A stretch of 20,606 bases of DNA from an uncultured Megasphaera sp. (lineage in GTDB: Bacteria; Bacillota; Negativicutes; Veillonellales; Megasphaeraceae), in assembly GCA_900554215.1 (NCBI GenBank), contig USGG01000031.1:1-20606 (forward strand). The letters are read 5' to 3'. The position numbers and the translations under genes are program-made. Positions 15,174 through 20,606 of the stretch are shown piece by piece; positions within the stretch are counted from its first letter, which is position 1; each line of letters opens with the position of its first letter. Below the pieces are notes generated by a model. That model worked only from the letters and a program-made list of their open reading frames with translations. It was not told where the DNA came from and did not search any database.

Positions 15174-15883
15174 TGGATTCGATGGAAAAACGCAGGCGCG
15201 TGTACCATATCTTCCAGGGCATTTCCCAGACCTACGACGGCGCGAACCGCCGCATCAGCCTGGGGCTGGAGCAATCGTGGAAGAGGGGGCTCGTCGAGGC
15301 CGTAGCCTCGCAGGTACCGGACGGCGGCGCCGTTCTGGACGTCTGCTGCGGCACGGGAGACATTGCCGTAGCCGTGGCAAGCCGGCGGCCTGATGTAGCC
15401 GTTACAGGTCTTGATTTCTCGCCGGCCATGCTGGACGTGGCCCGCCGTAAGGGCGCGGCTCTGGAAAACCTGACCTGGCGGGAAGGCGACGCCATGGCCC
15501 TTCCCTTTGCAGACGATACGTTTTCGGCGGCGGCCATATCCTTCGGTCTCCGCAACACGCCTGATTACGGCGCGGTCCTGACGGAAATGACCCGCGTCGT
15601 TCGCCCCGGCGGCTGGGTATACTGCCTCGATTCCTTTGTACCTGACTCGCCGTTGATTCGACCCTTTTACGACCTGTATTTCCGCGGCGTCATGCCTCTA
15701 TTGGGCGGTGGCTTCCGCCATCGCAGGGAATACCGGTGGTTGTGGCAGTCTACGCGGGACTTTCTCCGCAAGCGCGAGCTGACGGCTCTCATTGCCGCCG
15801 TCGGCCTGGAGAAGGTCTGCGCTGACAGCCATCTCTTTGGAACCTGCGCGCTGCACAGCGGGCAGAAACCCCGATACATCTGA
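15173..15883 (+). CDS. menG: MenG/UbiE demethylmenaquinone methyltransferase
   Basis: The enzyme transfers a methyl group from S-adenosylmethionine to demethylmenaquinone, the last step of menaquinone synthesis. The 236-residue protein has methyltransferase motif I VLDVCCGTGDIAVA at about 54-67, GLDFSPAMLDVARRK, the UbiE/MenG signature ISFGLRNTPDY, and PGGWVYCLDSF. ATG 15173 overlaps the menA stop and is preceded by GGGAGG at good spacing. A longer upstream reading exists in the same frame but would lie inside menA. The 83 bases after it contain no terminator, so transcription probably continues into fixC. Confidence 0.92.
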   Translation: MDSMEKRRRVYHIFQGISQTYDGANRRISLGLEQSWKRGLVEAVASQVPDGGAVLDVCCGTGDIAVAVASRRPDVAVTGLDFSPAMLDVARRKGAALENLTWREGDAMALPFADDTFSAAAISFGLRNTPDYGAVLTEMTRVVRPGGWVYCLDSFVPDSPLIRPFYDLYFRGVMPLLGGGFRHRREYRWLWQSTRDFLRKRELTALIAAVGLEKVCADSHLFGTCALHSGQKPRYI

Positions 15884-15966
15884 ACGAACAGGAAATACTA
15901 TACGTTTACATACATAAACCGGCGGAGCCGACGCATTGGAACCGCACGGTTAAGGAGGGTAAGAAC

Positions 15967-17265
15967 ATGAGTAGTGAAGAAAAATTTGATGCTATCGTTG
16001 TTGGCGGTGGCTTGGCCGGTTCGGCGGCAGCCCTGACTATGGCAAAAGCCGGACTCGACGTTATGTTGATTGAACGCGGCAAATTCTGTGGCTCTAAAAA
16101 CTCCAGCGGCGGCCGTATTTACGGTCACAGCCTGGAACGCCTGATTCCGAACTTTGCCGAAGAAGCTCCGATCGAACGCAAGATTACCCAGGAACGCCTG
16201 TCCCTCATGACGGAAGGCGGAGCCTTGAGCTTCCAGTACAATTCCGACAAGCTGCAGAACCTGAAATATCCGTCCTATTCTGTACTCCGTTCGAAATTCG
16301 ACAAATGGATGGCTGAAAAAGCGGAAGAAGCCGGCGTCATGCTCCTCGAAGGCTTCCGCGTAGACCAGGTCCTCGTCGATGAAAGCGGCAAGGCAACGGG
16401 CGTCGTCTGCGGCGACGAAGAATTCGACGCCGACGTCATCGTATTGGCCGACGGCGTAAACTCCCTGTTGGCGCAGCAGCTGGGCATGAAACAGGAACTG
16501 GACCCGAAAGACGTAGCCGTAGGCGTAAAAGAAGTTATTTACCTCGGAGAAGACGTCATCAATGAACGCTTCGGTCTCCAGGGAGACGAAGGGGCAGCTT
16601 GGATGATCGCCGGCGATCCGACAGGCGGCAACCTCGGCGGCGGATTTATTTATACCAATAAAGACAGCCTGTCCCTGGGCATCGTTACGACGATCAGTGA
16701 CATTGGCCGCGTAGATGTCAGCGTTCCCGATATGGTAGAACGCATGAAGAATCATCCGTCTATCGCACCCTTTGTCAAGGGCGGCAAGCTGACGGAATAT
16801 TCGGCCCACCTCGTTACGGAAGGCGGCCTCAAGATGATGCCCGAACTCGTACGGGACGGAGTTATCGTAGCCGGCGACGCAGCTGCTATGGTCGTCAACC
16901 TGGGCTATACGGTCCGCGGCATGGACTTGGCTATCGAATCGGGCCGTCTGGCCGGTGAAGCTGTTGTTCGTGCTAAAGCGAGAGAAGATTTTTCGGCAGA
17001 AAGCCTGTCGTATTACAAGAAGCTCCTCGACGAAAGCTTTGTCATGAAACTCATGAAGCAGTATCAAAACTTGCCGGGCCTCTTGGAAGACCACATCATC
17101 TTCAACGACGTTCCGAAGATGGCCGACGAATTTGCCGGCATGGTCTACAAAGTAGACGGCGGTGCGCCTGTTGCCCTGCCGATGATTGCCTTGACTGTCT
17201 TGGCTAATAACGGCGGCTTGAACGGACTCTTTGATCTTGGCAAAAAAGCTTGGGAGGCGATGTAA
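15967..17265 (+). CDS. fixC: FixC-like electron-transfer flavoprotein:quinone oxidoreductase
   Basis: This 432-residue FAD protein belongs to the FixC/ETF-QO family, which passes electrons between electron-transfer flavoprotein and quinone at the membrane face. It has the dinucleotide fold AIVVGGGLAGSAAA (9-22), FCGSKNSSGGRIYGHSLE early in the chain, and DGVIVAGDAAAMVVNLGYTVRG for FAD closing. No transmembrane helix is obvious; FixC proteins associate peripherally. It has a strong AAGGAGGG ribosome site and highly biased codons. fixX follows one base later. The usual partners fixA and fixB are absent from this window, so the ETF must be encoded elsewhere. Directly following menaquinone genes, its natural acceptor would be menaquinone (inference). 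Confidence 0.92.
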   Translation: MSSEEKFDAIVVGGGLAGSAAALTMAKAGLDVMLIERGKFCGSKNSSGGRIYGHSLERLIPNFAEEAPIERKITQERLSLMTEGGALSFQYNSDKLQNLKYPSYSVLRSKFDKWMAEKAEEAGVMLLEGFRVDQVLVDESGKATGVVCGDEEFDADVIVLADGVNSLLAQQLGMKQELDPKDVAVGVKEVIYLGEDVINERFGLQGDEGAAWMIAGDPTGGNLGGGFIYTNKDSLSLGIVTTISDIGRVDVSVPDMVERMKNHPSIAPFVKGGKLTEYSAHLVTEGGLKMMPELVRDGVIVAGDAAAMVVNLGYTVRGMDLAIESGRLAGEAVVRAKAREDFSAESLSYYKKLLDESFVMKLMKQYQNLPGLLEDHIIFNDVPKMADEFAGMVYKVDGGAPVALPMIALTVLANNGGLNGLFDLGKKAWEAM

Positions 17266-17266
17266 G

Positions 17267-17551
17267 ATGGCAAAAATGAGCGTAGACGATAAACTCGGCG
17301 TAGTCAAATTCGTTACAGACGAACACGAATCGCATATTGAAATTAACGAAGATTATCAGGATGAAGCGGAAATCAAACGCTTGGTCATGGCTTGTCCGGC
17401 TGAATTGTACAAATACACGGACGGGAAATTGGTTTTCAACCATGAAGGCTGCCTGGAATGCGGTACATGCCGCGTTATCTCCGGCGGCAAGGGCGTCAAG
17501 AGCTGGAATCATCCGAAGGGCGCCATGGGCGTAGAATATCATCACGGTTAA
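17267..17551 (+). CDS. fixX: FixX-like ferredoxin subunit
   Basis: The 94-residue partner of FixC supplies the Fe-S cluster that corresponds to the C-terminal cluster domain of ETF:quinone oxidoreductase. Cysteines 43 (ACPAE), 62, 65 and 68 (CLECGTC) form one [4Fe-4S] site, and GVKSWNHPKGAMGVEYHHG is the typical FixX/ETF-QO tail. The ATG at 17267 is one base after the fixC stop and follows GGGAGG; an upstream extension of the frame would overlap fixC and is not needed. It is the last gene of the operon and is followed by a terminator. Confidence 0.94.
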   Translation: MAKMSVDDKLGVVKFVTDEHESHIEINEDYQDEAEIKRLVMACPAELYKYTDGKLVFNHEGCLECGTCRVISGGKGVKSWNHPKGAMGVEYHHG

Positions 17552-17565
17552 TATACGGCCTGCAT

Positions 17566-17606
17566 AAAGGCGGAAGGGCGGCGTACGCGCTGTCTTTCCG
17601 CTTTTT
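17566..17606 (+). terminator. Terminator of the lut-men-fix operon
   Basis: A 12-bp stem with two G-U pairs (17566-17577 with 17594-17605) and a 16-base GC-rich loop ends in five T. It starts 15 bases after the fixX stop. Confidence 0.8.
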
Positions 17607-17669
17607 CCATGTATGAGCTTATGCTGCAGCCCATAAAAAGCGATGCTGTATGAGCATATATGGTAAAAA

Positions 17670-17702
17670 TTTAATCGAATTTTAATCTAAATTTAATTTA
17701 CT
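17670..17702. promoter_or_regulatory. Three 11-bp direct repeats, possible OmpR/PhoB-type activator site
   Basis: TTTAATC (17670), TTTAATC (17681) and TTTAATT (17692) are heptamers each separated by four AT-rich bases. An 11-bp repeat of a 7-mer plus 4-bp spacer is the layout of PhoB/PhoP boxes. The array runs into the position of the -35 box of the promoter at 17722-17727, where no -35 consensus is seen, as for class II activation. It could alternatively be an UP element for RNA polymerase. Confidence 0.45.
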
Positions 17703-17721
17703 TTTGGCCGTAACCTGCTAT

Positions 17722-17727
17722 TATAAT
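17722..17727 (+). promoter_or_regulatory. -10 box of a putative small RNA gene
   Basis: A consensus TATAAT lies 7-8 bases before the first predicted hairpin. The hexamer at 17-base spacing is TACTTT, a poor -35. The start site would be near 17732-17735. Confidence 0.6.
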
Positions 17728-17731
17728 AAGT

Positions 17732-17884
17732 GTAGAACAGATCATCTACGACGAGTTGAAGATATAAGTTGTTCATATACCCCTCGAACACCCCTATCTT
17801 ATGTCTTCAGCAAAGCTAAGATATTATCTTCCCCCGATAGTATCTTACACTTAGAAAGAGCCGGCCCCCCTCGCCGGCTCTTTT
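17732..17884 (+). ncRNA. Putative trans-acting small RNA with C-rich loops
   Basis: About 150 bases between a TATAAT box and an intrinsic terminator fold into four consecutive hairpins. The stems are GTAGA/TCTAC (17732-17749), 11 bp with one G-U (17758-17768 with 17798-17808), 12 bp with one G-U (17817-17828 with 17836-17847), and the terminator. G-U pairs that keep stems intact favour RNA structure over DNA palindromes. C-runs occur at 17780-17783, 17791-17794, 17831-17835 and 17865-17870, nearly all in unpaired loops, like Gram-positive sRNAs that pair with Shine-Dalgarno sequences (RoxS/RsaE, FsrA type). No protein-coding ORF explains it. I cannot assign it to a named RNA family. Confidence 0.65.
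17855..17884 (+). terminator. Intrinsic terminator of the putative small RNA
   Basis: An 11-bp stem (17855-17865 with 17873-17883) is capped by a C-rich loop and followed by TTTT. No gene stop lies just before it; the nearest upstream gene, fixX, already has its own terminator, which implies a separate transcript. Confidence 0.9.
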
Positions 17885-18078
17885 GCTGTATATGGCAGCA
17901 GAAACGTAAAACGTTTATCTTTCATGCTGATAATGAACGATATTCATTCTGAGCTGCTGCGGGCGGTTTGGAGCATTTAGGGCAGCCCAGGAGAGAGAAG
18001 GCAGACTGTGCCTGTATATCTGAGGGAGAATGGTTTGGGACATGGCTGAAAATACTTTTTTTGCCCGATGCGGGGTCA
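17885..18078. other. Gap before the ferredoxin promoter with a possible three-way RNA junction
   Basis: GCAGCAG (17895-17901) can pair with CTGCTGC (17954-17960). Between them lie two small hairpins, AAACGT-AAA-ACGTTT (17902-17916) and AATGAA-CGATA-TTCATT (17932-17948). The second also contains TGATAAT (17928-17934), a half-site like a Fur box. No start codon with a good ribosome site and no promoter close upstream were found, so its role is unclear. Confidence 0.3.
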
Positions 18079-18107
18079 TTGACATTTTCAACTATTCGTG
18101 CAATAAT
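18079..18107 (+). promoter_or_regulatory. Promoter of the ferredoxin gene
   Basis: TTGACA (18079-18084) and AATAAT (18102-18107) are separated by 17 bases. The start site would be near 18114, about 48 bases before the ferredoxin ATG. Confidence 0.87.
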
Positions 18108-18161
18108 GAGAAAGAACAAGGGACTAGTTCCCCGAACGACATGAGTCTGGAGGTGAAAAAC

Positions 18162-18326
18162 ATGCATGTAATTTCTGACGAATGCGTAAAATGCGGTTCC
18201 TGCGCAGGCGCTTGCCCGACTGGTGCTATCGAAGAAGGCGAAACGAAGTACGTTATCACTGACGCTTGCATCGATTGCGGTTCTTGCGAATCCGTATGTC
18301 CGACTGGTGCTATCTCTGCTGAATAA
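18162..18326 (+). CDS. 2[4Fe-4S] ferredoxin, clostridial type
   Basis: This 54-residue soluble ferredoxin carries two complete cluster motifs: CVKCGSCAGACP (8-19) and CIDCGSCESVCP (37-48), each CxxCxxCxxxCP. It is a low-potential electron carrier for enzymes such as pyruvate:ferredoxin oxidoreductase, hydrogenase or bifurcating flavoproteins. The start at ATG 18162 follows CTGGAGGTG. The frame stays open upstream to 18030, but that extension runs through the promoter and is rejected. The gene has its own promoter and terminator and is therefore monocistronic. It lies directly beyond the putative C-rich small RNA. Confidence 0.96.
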   Translation: MHVISDECVKCGSCAGACPTGAIEEGETKYVITDACIDCGSCESVCPTGAISAE

Positions 18327-18347
18327 TAGCACCCCCGACTATAAGAT

Positions 18348-18379
18348 AAAAAAGGAGACATGTATATGTCTCCTTTTTT
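18348..18379 (+). terminator. Terminator of the ferredoxin gene
   Basis: A perfect 14-bp stem (18348-18361 with 18366-18379) with a GTAT loop starts in an A-run and ends in six T, 21 bases after the stop. The A-run may make it work in both directions. Confidence 0.93.
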
Positions 18380-18381
18380 AT

Positions 18382-18410
18382 TTGAATTTTGCCGGTCAAT
18401 ATGATAGGAT
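18382..18410 (+). promoter_or_regulatory. Probable promoter of lspA-rluD-pyrR
   Basis: TTGAAT (18382-18387) and TAGGAT (18405-18410) are 17 bases apart, with TG one base before the -10 (extended -10). Confidence 0.55.
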
Positions 18411-18419
18411 AGAATCACT

Positions 18420-18433
18420 GTACGATATCGTAC
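18420..18433. repeat. Perfect palindrome downstream of the lspA promoter
   Basis: GTACGATATCGTAC is a perfect 14-bp palindrome at about +3 to +16 of the predicted transcript. It could be an operator or a 5'-end hairpin. Confidence 0.4.
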
Positions 18434-18461
18434 GGAAAGATGCGCACATAGGAGGTTTTGG

Positions 18462-18896
18462 GTGCAGGTATGGTATATCGCCCTGGTAATCATTGCGTTG
18501 GACCAGGGAAGCAAATGGCTGATTCAGCAAGGAATGACGCTTCATGAATCGATTCCGGTCATTCCGGGATTTTTTCATATTACATATATTTTAAACAGAG
18601 GCGCGGCGTTTGGTATTTTAGAAAATCAACGCTGGCTTTTTCTGATTATGGCAATACTATTGTTTGTATTGTATGCTGTATTTCGCAAGAAGCTGCCGGA
18701 GCATCAGGCGGTGCAGGCCGGCGCGGGCATGCTTCTGGGAGGCGCCTTCGGCAACGCCTTGGACCGCTTTCTGCACGGCGCTGTCGTCGACTTTTTCGAT
18801 TTCCGCATCTGGCCGGTGTTCAACATCGCCGATATCGGCATCGTCGTCGGCGTATGCCTGCTGCTGTGGTACAGCTGGACACATATTTCTGAGTAA
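18462..18896 (+). CDS. lspA: Lipoprotein signal peptidase (signal peptidase II)
   Basis: The enzyme is an aspartic protease of the cytoplasmic membrane that removes signal peptides from lipid-modified prolipoproteins. It has 144 residues and four hydrophobic segments. The two catalytic aspartates are Asp101 in GNALDR and Asp124 in FNIAD; NRGAAFG at 45-51 and Asp14 are other conserved points. The start is GTG: AGGAGG lies six bases before it and no in-frame ATG is near. rluD and pyrR follow at 14-base gaps, an order also found in Bacillus, so the three probably form one operon. Confidence 0.95.
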   Translation: MQVWYIALVIIALDQGSKWLIQQGMTLHESIPVIPGFFHITYILNRGAAFGILENQRWLFLIMAILLFVLYAVFRKKLPEHQAVQAGAGMLLGGAFGNALDRFLHGAVVDFFDFRIWPVFNIADIGIVVGVCLLLWYSWTHISE

Positions 18897-18910
18897 GCGA
18901 GGAGACCAAT

Positions 18911-19828
18911 ATGGATGAAGTACGAGTAACCGTAACGGAAGAATGGGCCGATACGCGGCTGGACGTCTATATGGCCAAGACGATGGATATATCCCGTAGC
19001 TTTGCCCAGCAGCTTGTCGAAACGGGCGATGTGCTGGTCAACGGCAAGGCTGCGAAGAGCAACCGCCGCCTGAGCGAAGGGGACGAAGTGGCCGTGACGA
19101 TGGAGCAGCCGGCAGAGCTGCAGGCCGTGCCGGAAGATATTCCCCTGAATGTCGTATACGAAGACAAGGACATCATCGTCGTCAATAAGGCCCGGGGCAT
19201 GGTCGTCCATCCGGCGGCGGGAAATCCCAACGGCACGCTGGTCAACGCCCTGCTGTACCACTGCCGCGGCGAGCTGTCCGGCATCAACGGCGTCATACGC
19301 CCGGGCATCGTCCACCGCCTGGACAAGGATACGTCGGGCGTCATGGTAGCTGCGAAAAACGACGAAGCCCATAAGGGGCTGGCCGCGCAGATCAAAGCCC
19401 ATTCGGCCCGCCGTACCTATTGGGCCCTCGTCCACGGCAACATTGCCGAAGAAAAGGGCATCGTCGACGGGCCCATCGGCCGCCATTCCAAGGACCGAAT
19501 CAAGATGGCCGTCACCTTTAAGGGCGGCCGGGAAGCTGTGACCCATTTCCGCGTCCTCAAGCGCTACGGCGAGTACACCTGGATTGAATGCAAGCTGGAG
19601 ACGGGGCGGACCCATCAGATCCGCGTCCACATGGCCTACATCGGCCATCCCGTCGTCAACGATCCTTTATACGGCTATAAAAAAGATGATTTTCCCATTG
19701 AGGGGCAGGCCCTTCATTCCCATTGCCTGGATCTGGTCCATCCTGTCACGGGAGAGGCCATGCACTTTGAAGCGCCTATGCCCGACGATTTTGCAGCGTG
19801 CCTGCACCGTGCCGAACAGCACAGATAA
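18911..19828 (+). CDS. rluD: RluA/RluD-family ribosomal RNA pseudouridine synthase
   Basis: The enzyme isomerises uridine to pseudouridine in large-subunit rRNA. Residues ~12-75 are an S4 RNA-binding domain (DTRLDVYMAKTMDISRSFAQ), followed by the RluA-type catalytic domain with HRLDKDTSG at 135-143 containing catalytic Asp138. It is 305 residues, typical of RluD/YlyB proteins. The start follows GAGGAG. The exact target uridines are not predictable here; the lspA-adjacent position matches Bacillus ylyB, so the symbol is by homology class only. Confidence 0.92.
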   Translation: MDEVRVTVTEEWADTRLDVYMAKTMDISRSFAQQLVETGDVLVNGKAAKSNRRLSEGDEVAVTMEQPAELQAVPEDIPLNVVYEDKDIIVVNKARGMVVHPAAGNPNGTLVNALLYHCRGELSGINGVIRPGIVHRLDKDTSGVMVAAKNDEAHKGLAAQIKAHSARRTYWALVHGNIAEEKGIVDGPIGRHSKDRIKMAVTFKGGREAVTHFRVLKRYGEYTWIECKLETGRTHQIRVHMAYIGHPVVNDPLYGYKKDDFPIEGQALHSHCLDLVHPVTGEAMHFEAPMPDDFAACLHRAEQHR

Positions 19829-19842
19829 GCGAGGTGTGTACG

Positions 19843-20382
19843 ATGTGGAAAGAAAAAAATCTGCTCATGGATGAGAAAGCCATGGGCCGGGCGATTCGCC
19901 GCATTGCCCACGAAATCATCGAACGGAACAAAGGGCTGGATAATACGGTCCTCGTCGGCATCCATACCCGGGGCGTACCGCTGGCTAAACGGCTGGCAGC
20001 GGAACTGTCGGCTATTGAAGGCCTGGCTGTGCCGGTCTATGACCTGGATATTTCTGCCTATCGCGACGACGCCAAAAAGACGTCCATCAACATGGTTGCC
20101 AAGGGGCAGACCCGCTTCGACGCCGACGGCAAGACGGTCATTTTAGTAGACGACGTCCTCTTTACGGGACGGACGGTCCGCTCGGCCCTGAACGCCATCA
20201 TGGAGCTGGGCCGGCCCCGCTACATCGAACTGGCCGTCCTCGTTGACCGGGGCCACCGCGAGCTGCCGATCCGCGCCGATTACGTGGGGAAAAACGTGCC
20301 GACATCGCGGCGCGAAGATATTTCCGTCCAGCTGCGCGAAGTCGACGGGCAGGAACAGGTCGTCCTGCGGGAACAAATCTGA
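19843..20382 (+). CDS. pyrR: PyrR: pyrimidine operon regulator / uracil phosphoribosyltransferase
   Basis: PyrR binds pyr mRNA leaders in response to UMP/UTP and PRPP and also converts uracil to UMP. The 179-residue protein has the phosphoribosyltransferase fold, with PRPP-binding loop VILVDDVLFTGRT at 99-111 and VGIHTRGVPLAKRL at 38-51. ATG 19843 gives the usual N-terminus (MDEKAMGRAIRRIAHEI from residue 9) and follows GAGGTG. No pyr biosynthesis gene follows; a new promoter and a miniprotein come next, so its targets are elsewhere in the genome. I see no PyrR-binding leader in this window. Confidence 0.95.
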   Translation: MWKEKNLLMDEKAMGRAIRRIAHEIIERNKGLDNTVLVGIHTRGVPLAKRLAAELSAIEGLAVPVYDLDISAYRDDAKKTSINMVAKGQTRFDADGKTVILVDDVLFTGRTVRSALNAIMELGRPRYIELAVLVDRGHRELPIRADYVGKNVPTSRREDISVQLREVDGQEQVVLREQI

Positions 20383-20388
20383 TATACT
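20380..20388 (+). promoter_or_regulatory. Possible extended -10 promoter for the miniprotein gene
   Basis: TGATATACT spans the pyrR stop codon and fits an extended -10. No clear -35 is seen. It would give a leader of about 60 bases before 20456. The miniprotein could instead be read from the pyrR transcript. Confidence 0.35.
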
Positions 20389-20455
20389 ATATATAACAAG
20401 AAATAGAGGACGCTTCGCAGCCTCCTTACCGTGTACGTTCTAAGGAAGTGATACT

Positions 20456-20539
20456 ATGGTAGGTCAATTAGTAGGAATCGTCGTCGTCCCTCTCGTCGCC
20501 TTTATCGTGTATATGCTGTATGCTAAATACCTGCGGTAA
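20456..20539 (+). CDS. 27-residue single-helix membrane miniprotein
   Basis: A short ORF encodes MVGQLVGIVVVPLVAF... ending YAKYLR, with one hydrophobic segment of about 20 residues and a positively charged C-terminus, as expected for a single membrane-spanning helix with its C-terminus inside. AAGGAAGTG lies at good spacing before the ATG. An intrinsic terminator begins nine bases after the stop, so the gene is neatly framed as a transcription unit end. I recognise no family. Small membrane proteins of this kind often modulate a larger transporter or sensor, but no function is claimed. Confidence 0.65.
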   Translation: MVGQLVGIVVVPLVAFIVYMLYAKYLR

Positions 20540-20547
20540 CGGCGCGG

Positions 20548-20583
20548 CGGCAGCTGCTCTATCGGGGGCGCTGCCGTTTTTTT
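20548..20583 (+). terminator. Intrinsic terminator after the miniprotein
   Basis: CGGCAGC (20548-20554) pairs with GCTGCCG (20570-20576) and seven T follow. It closes the lspA-rluD-pyrR-miniprotein region. Confidence 0.85.
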
Positions 20584-20606
20584 AGGTTCTATAATAAATG
20601 TTGGGG

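Noticed and set aside
15898..17307. A 469-codon open frame antisense to fixC
   Set aside because: Same codon-bias artefact; fixC has a strong ribosome site and full family motifs.
17704..17952. An 82-codon ORF across the small RNA region
   Set aside because: It starts upstream of the TATAAT box, crosses the terminator, has no ribosome site and conflicts with the long paired stems.
18030..18161. A 44-residue N-terminal extension of the ferredoxin
   Set aside because: The extension would span the consensus promoter at 18079-18107, has an ill-placed ribosome site, and the ATG at 18162 gives the normal ferredoxin length.

Overview
The window looks like a chromosome segment of an anaerobic member of the Negativicutes (Veillonella/Megasphaera type). 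The clues are Firmicutes-style GGAGG ribosome binding sites, a T-box leader, the lspA-rluD-pyrR gene order, a 2[4Fe-4S] ferredoxin, and lactate and glycerol oxidation genes linked to flavoprotein electron carriers. The genus is inferred from gene content only. Coding regions are GC-rich and intergenic regions are strikingly AT-rich. I see no tRNA, rRNA, CRISPR array, insertion sequence or phage gene.

Layout. (1) 221-7135, glycerol block: a SorC-family regulator on the minus strand, divergent from glpK-glpF, then a second unit holding a GlpA-like FAD dehydrogenase with a [2Fe-2S] tail, a two-nucleotide-site flavoprotein and a DUF1667 four-cysteine protein. Both units start from near-perfect promoters that share an identical 19-bp block between -35 and -10. 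(2) 7136-9804, cysteine block on the minus strand: cysE behind a T-box with a UGC (Cys) specifier, then cysK with its own promoter; about 390 bp beyond cysK hold no recognisable gene. (3) 10355-17606, a seven-gene redox operon: lutC-like, a fused lutB-lutA, polyprenyl diphosphate synthase, menA-like prenyltransferase, menG/ubiE methyltransferase, fixC and fixX. (4) 17670-17884, a probable small RNA gene with three 11-bp direct repeats upstream of its -10 and C-runs in its predicted loops. (5) 18079-18379, a monocistronic ferredoxin gene. (6) 18382-20583, lspA-rluD-pyrR followed by a 27-residue single-helix membrane miniprotein and a terminator.

How it fits together. Glycerol is taken up by GlpF, phosphorylated by GlpK and oxidised by the three-subunit flavoprotein set. 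The LUD/Fe-S proteins probably oxidise lactate. The prenyl synthase, MenA and MenG can turn a dihydroxynaphthoate precursor into menaquinone, and FixCX would link electron-transfer flavoprotein to that quinone. The early menaquinone genes are absent here, so the operon may be a precursor-salvage respiratory module. The C-rich small RNA lies between this Fe-S-rich operon and a ferredoxin gene, which suggests (but does not prove) post-transcriptional control of iron-sulfur or redox genes.
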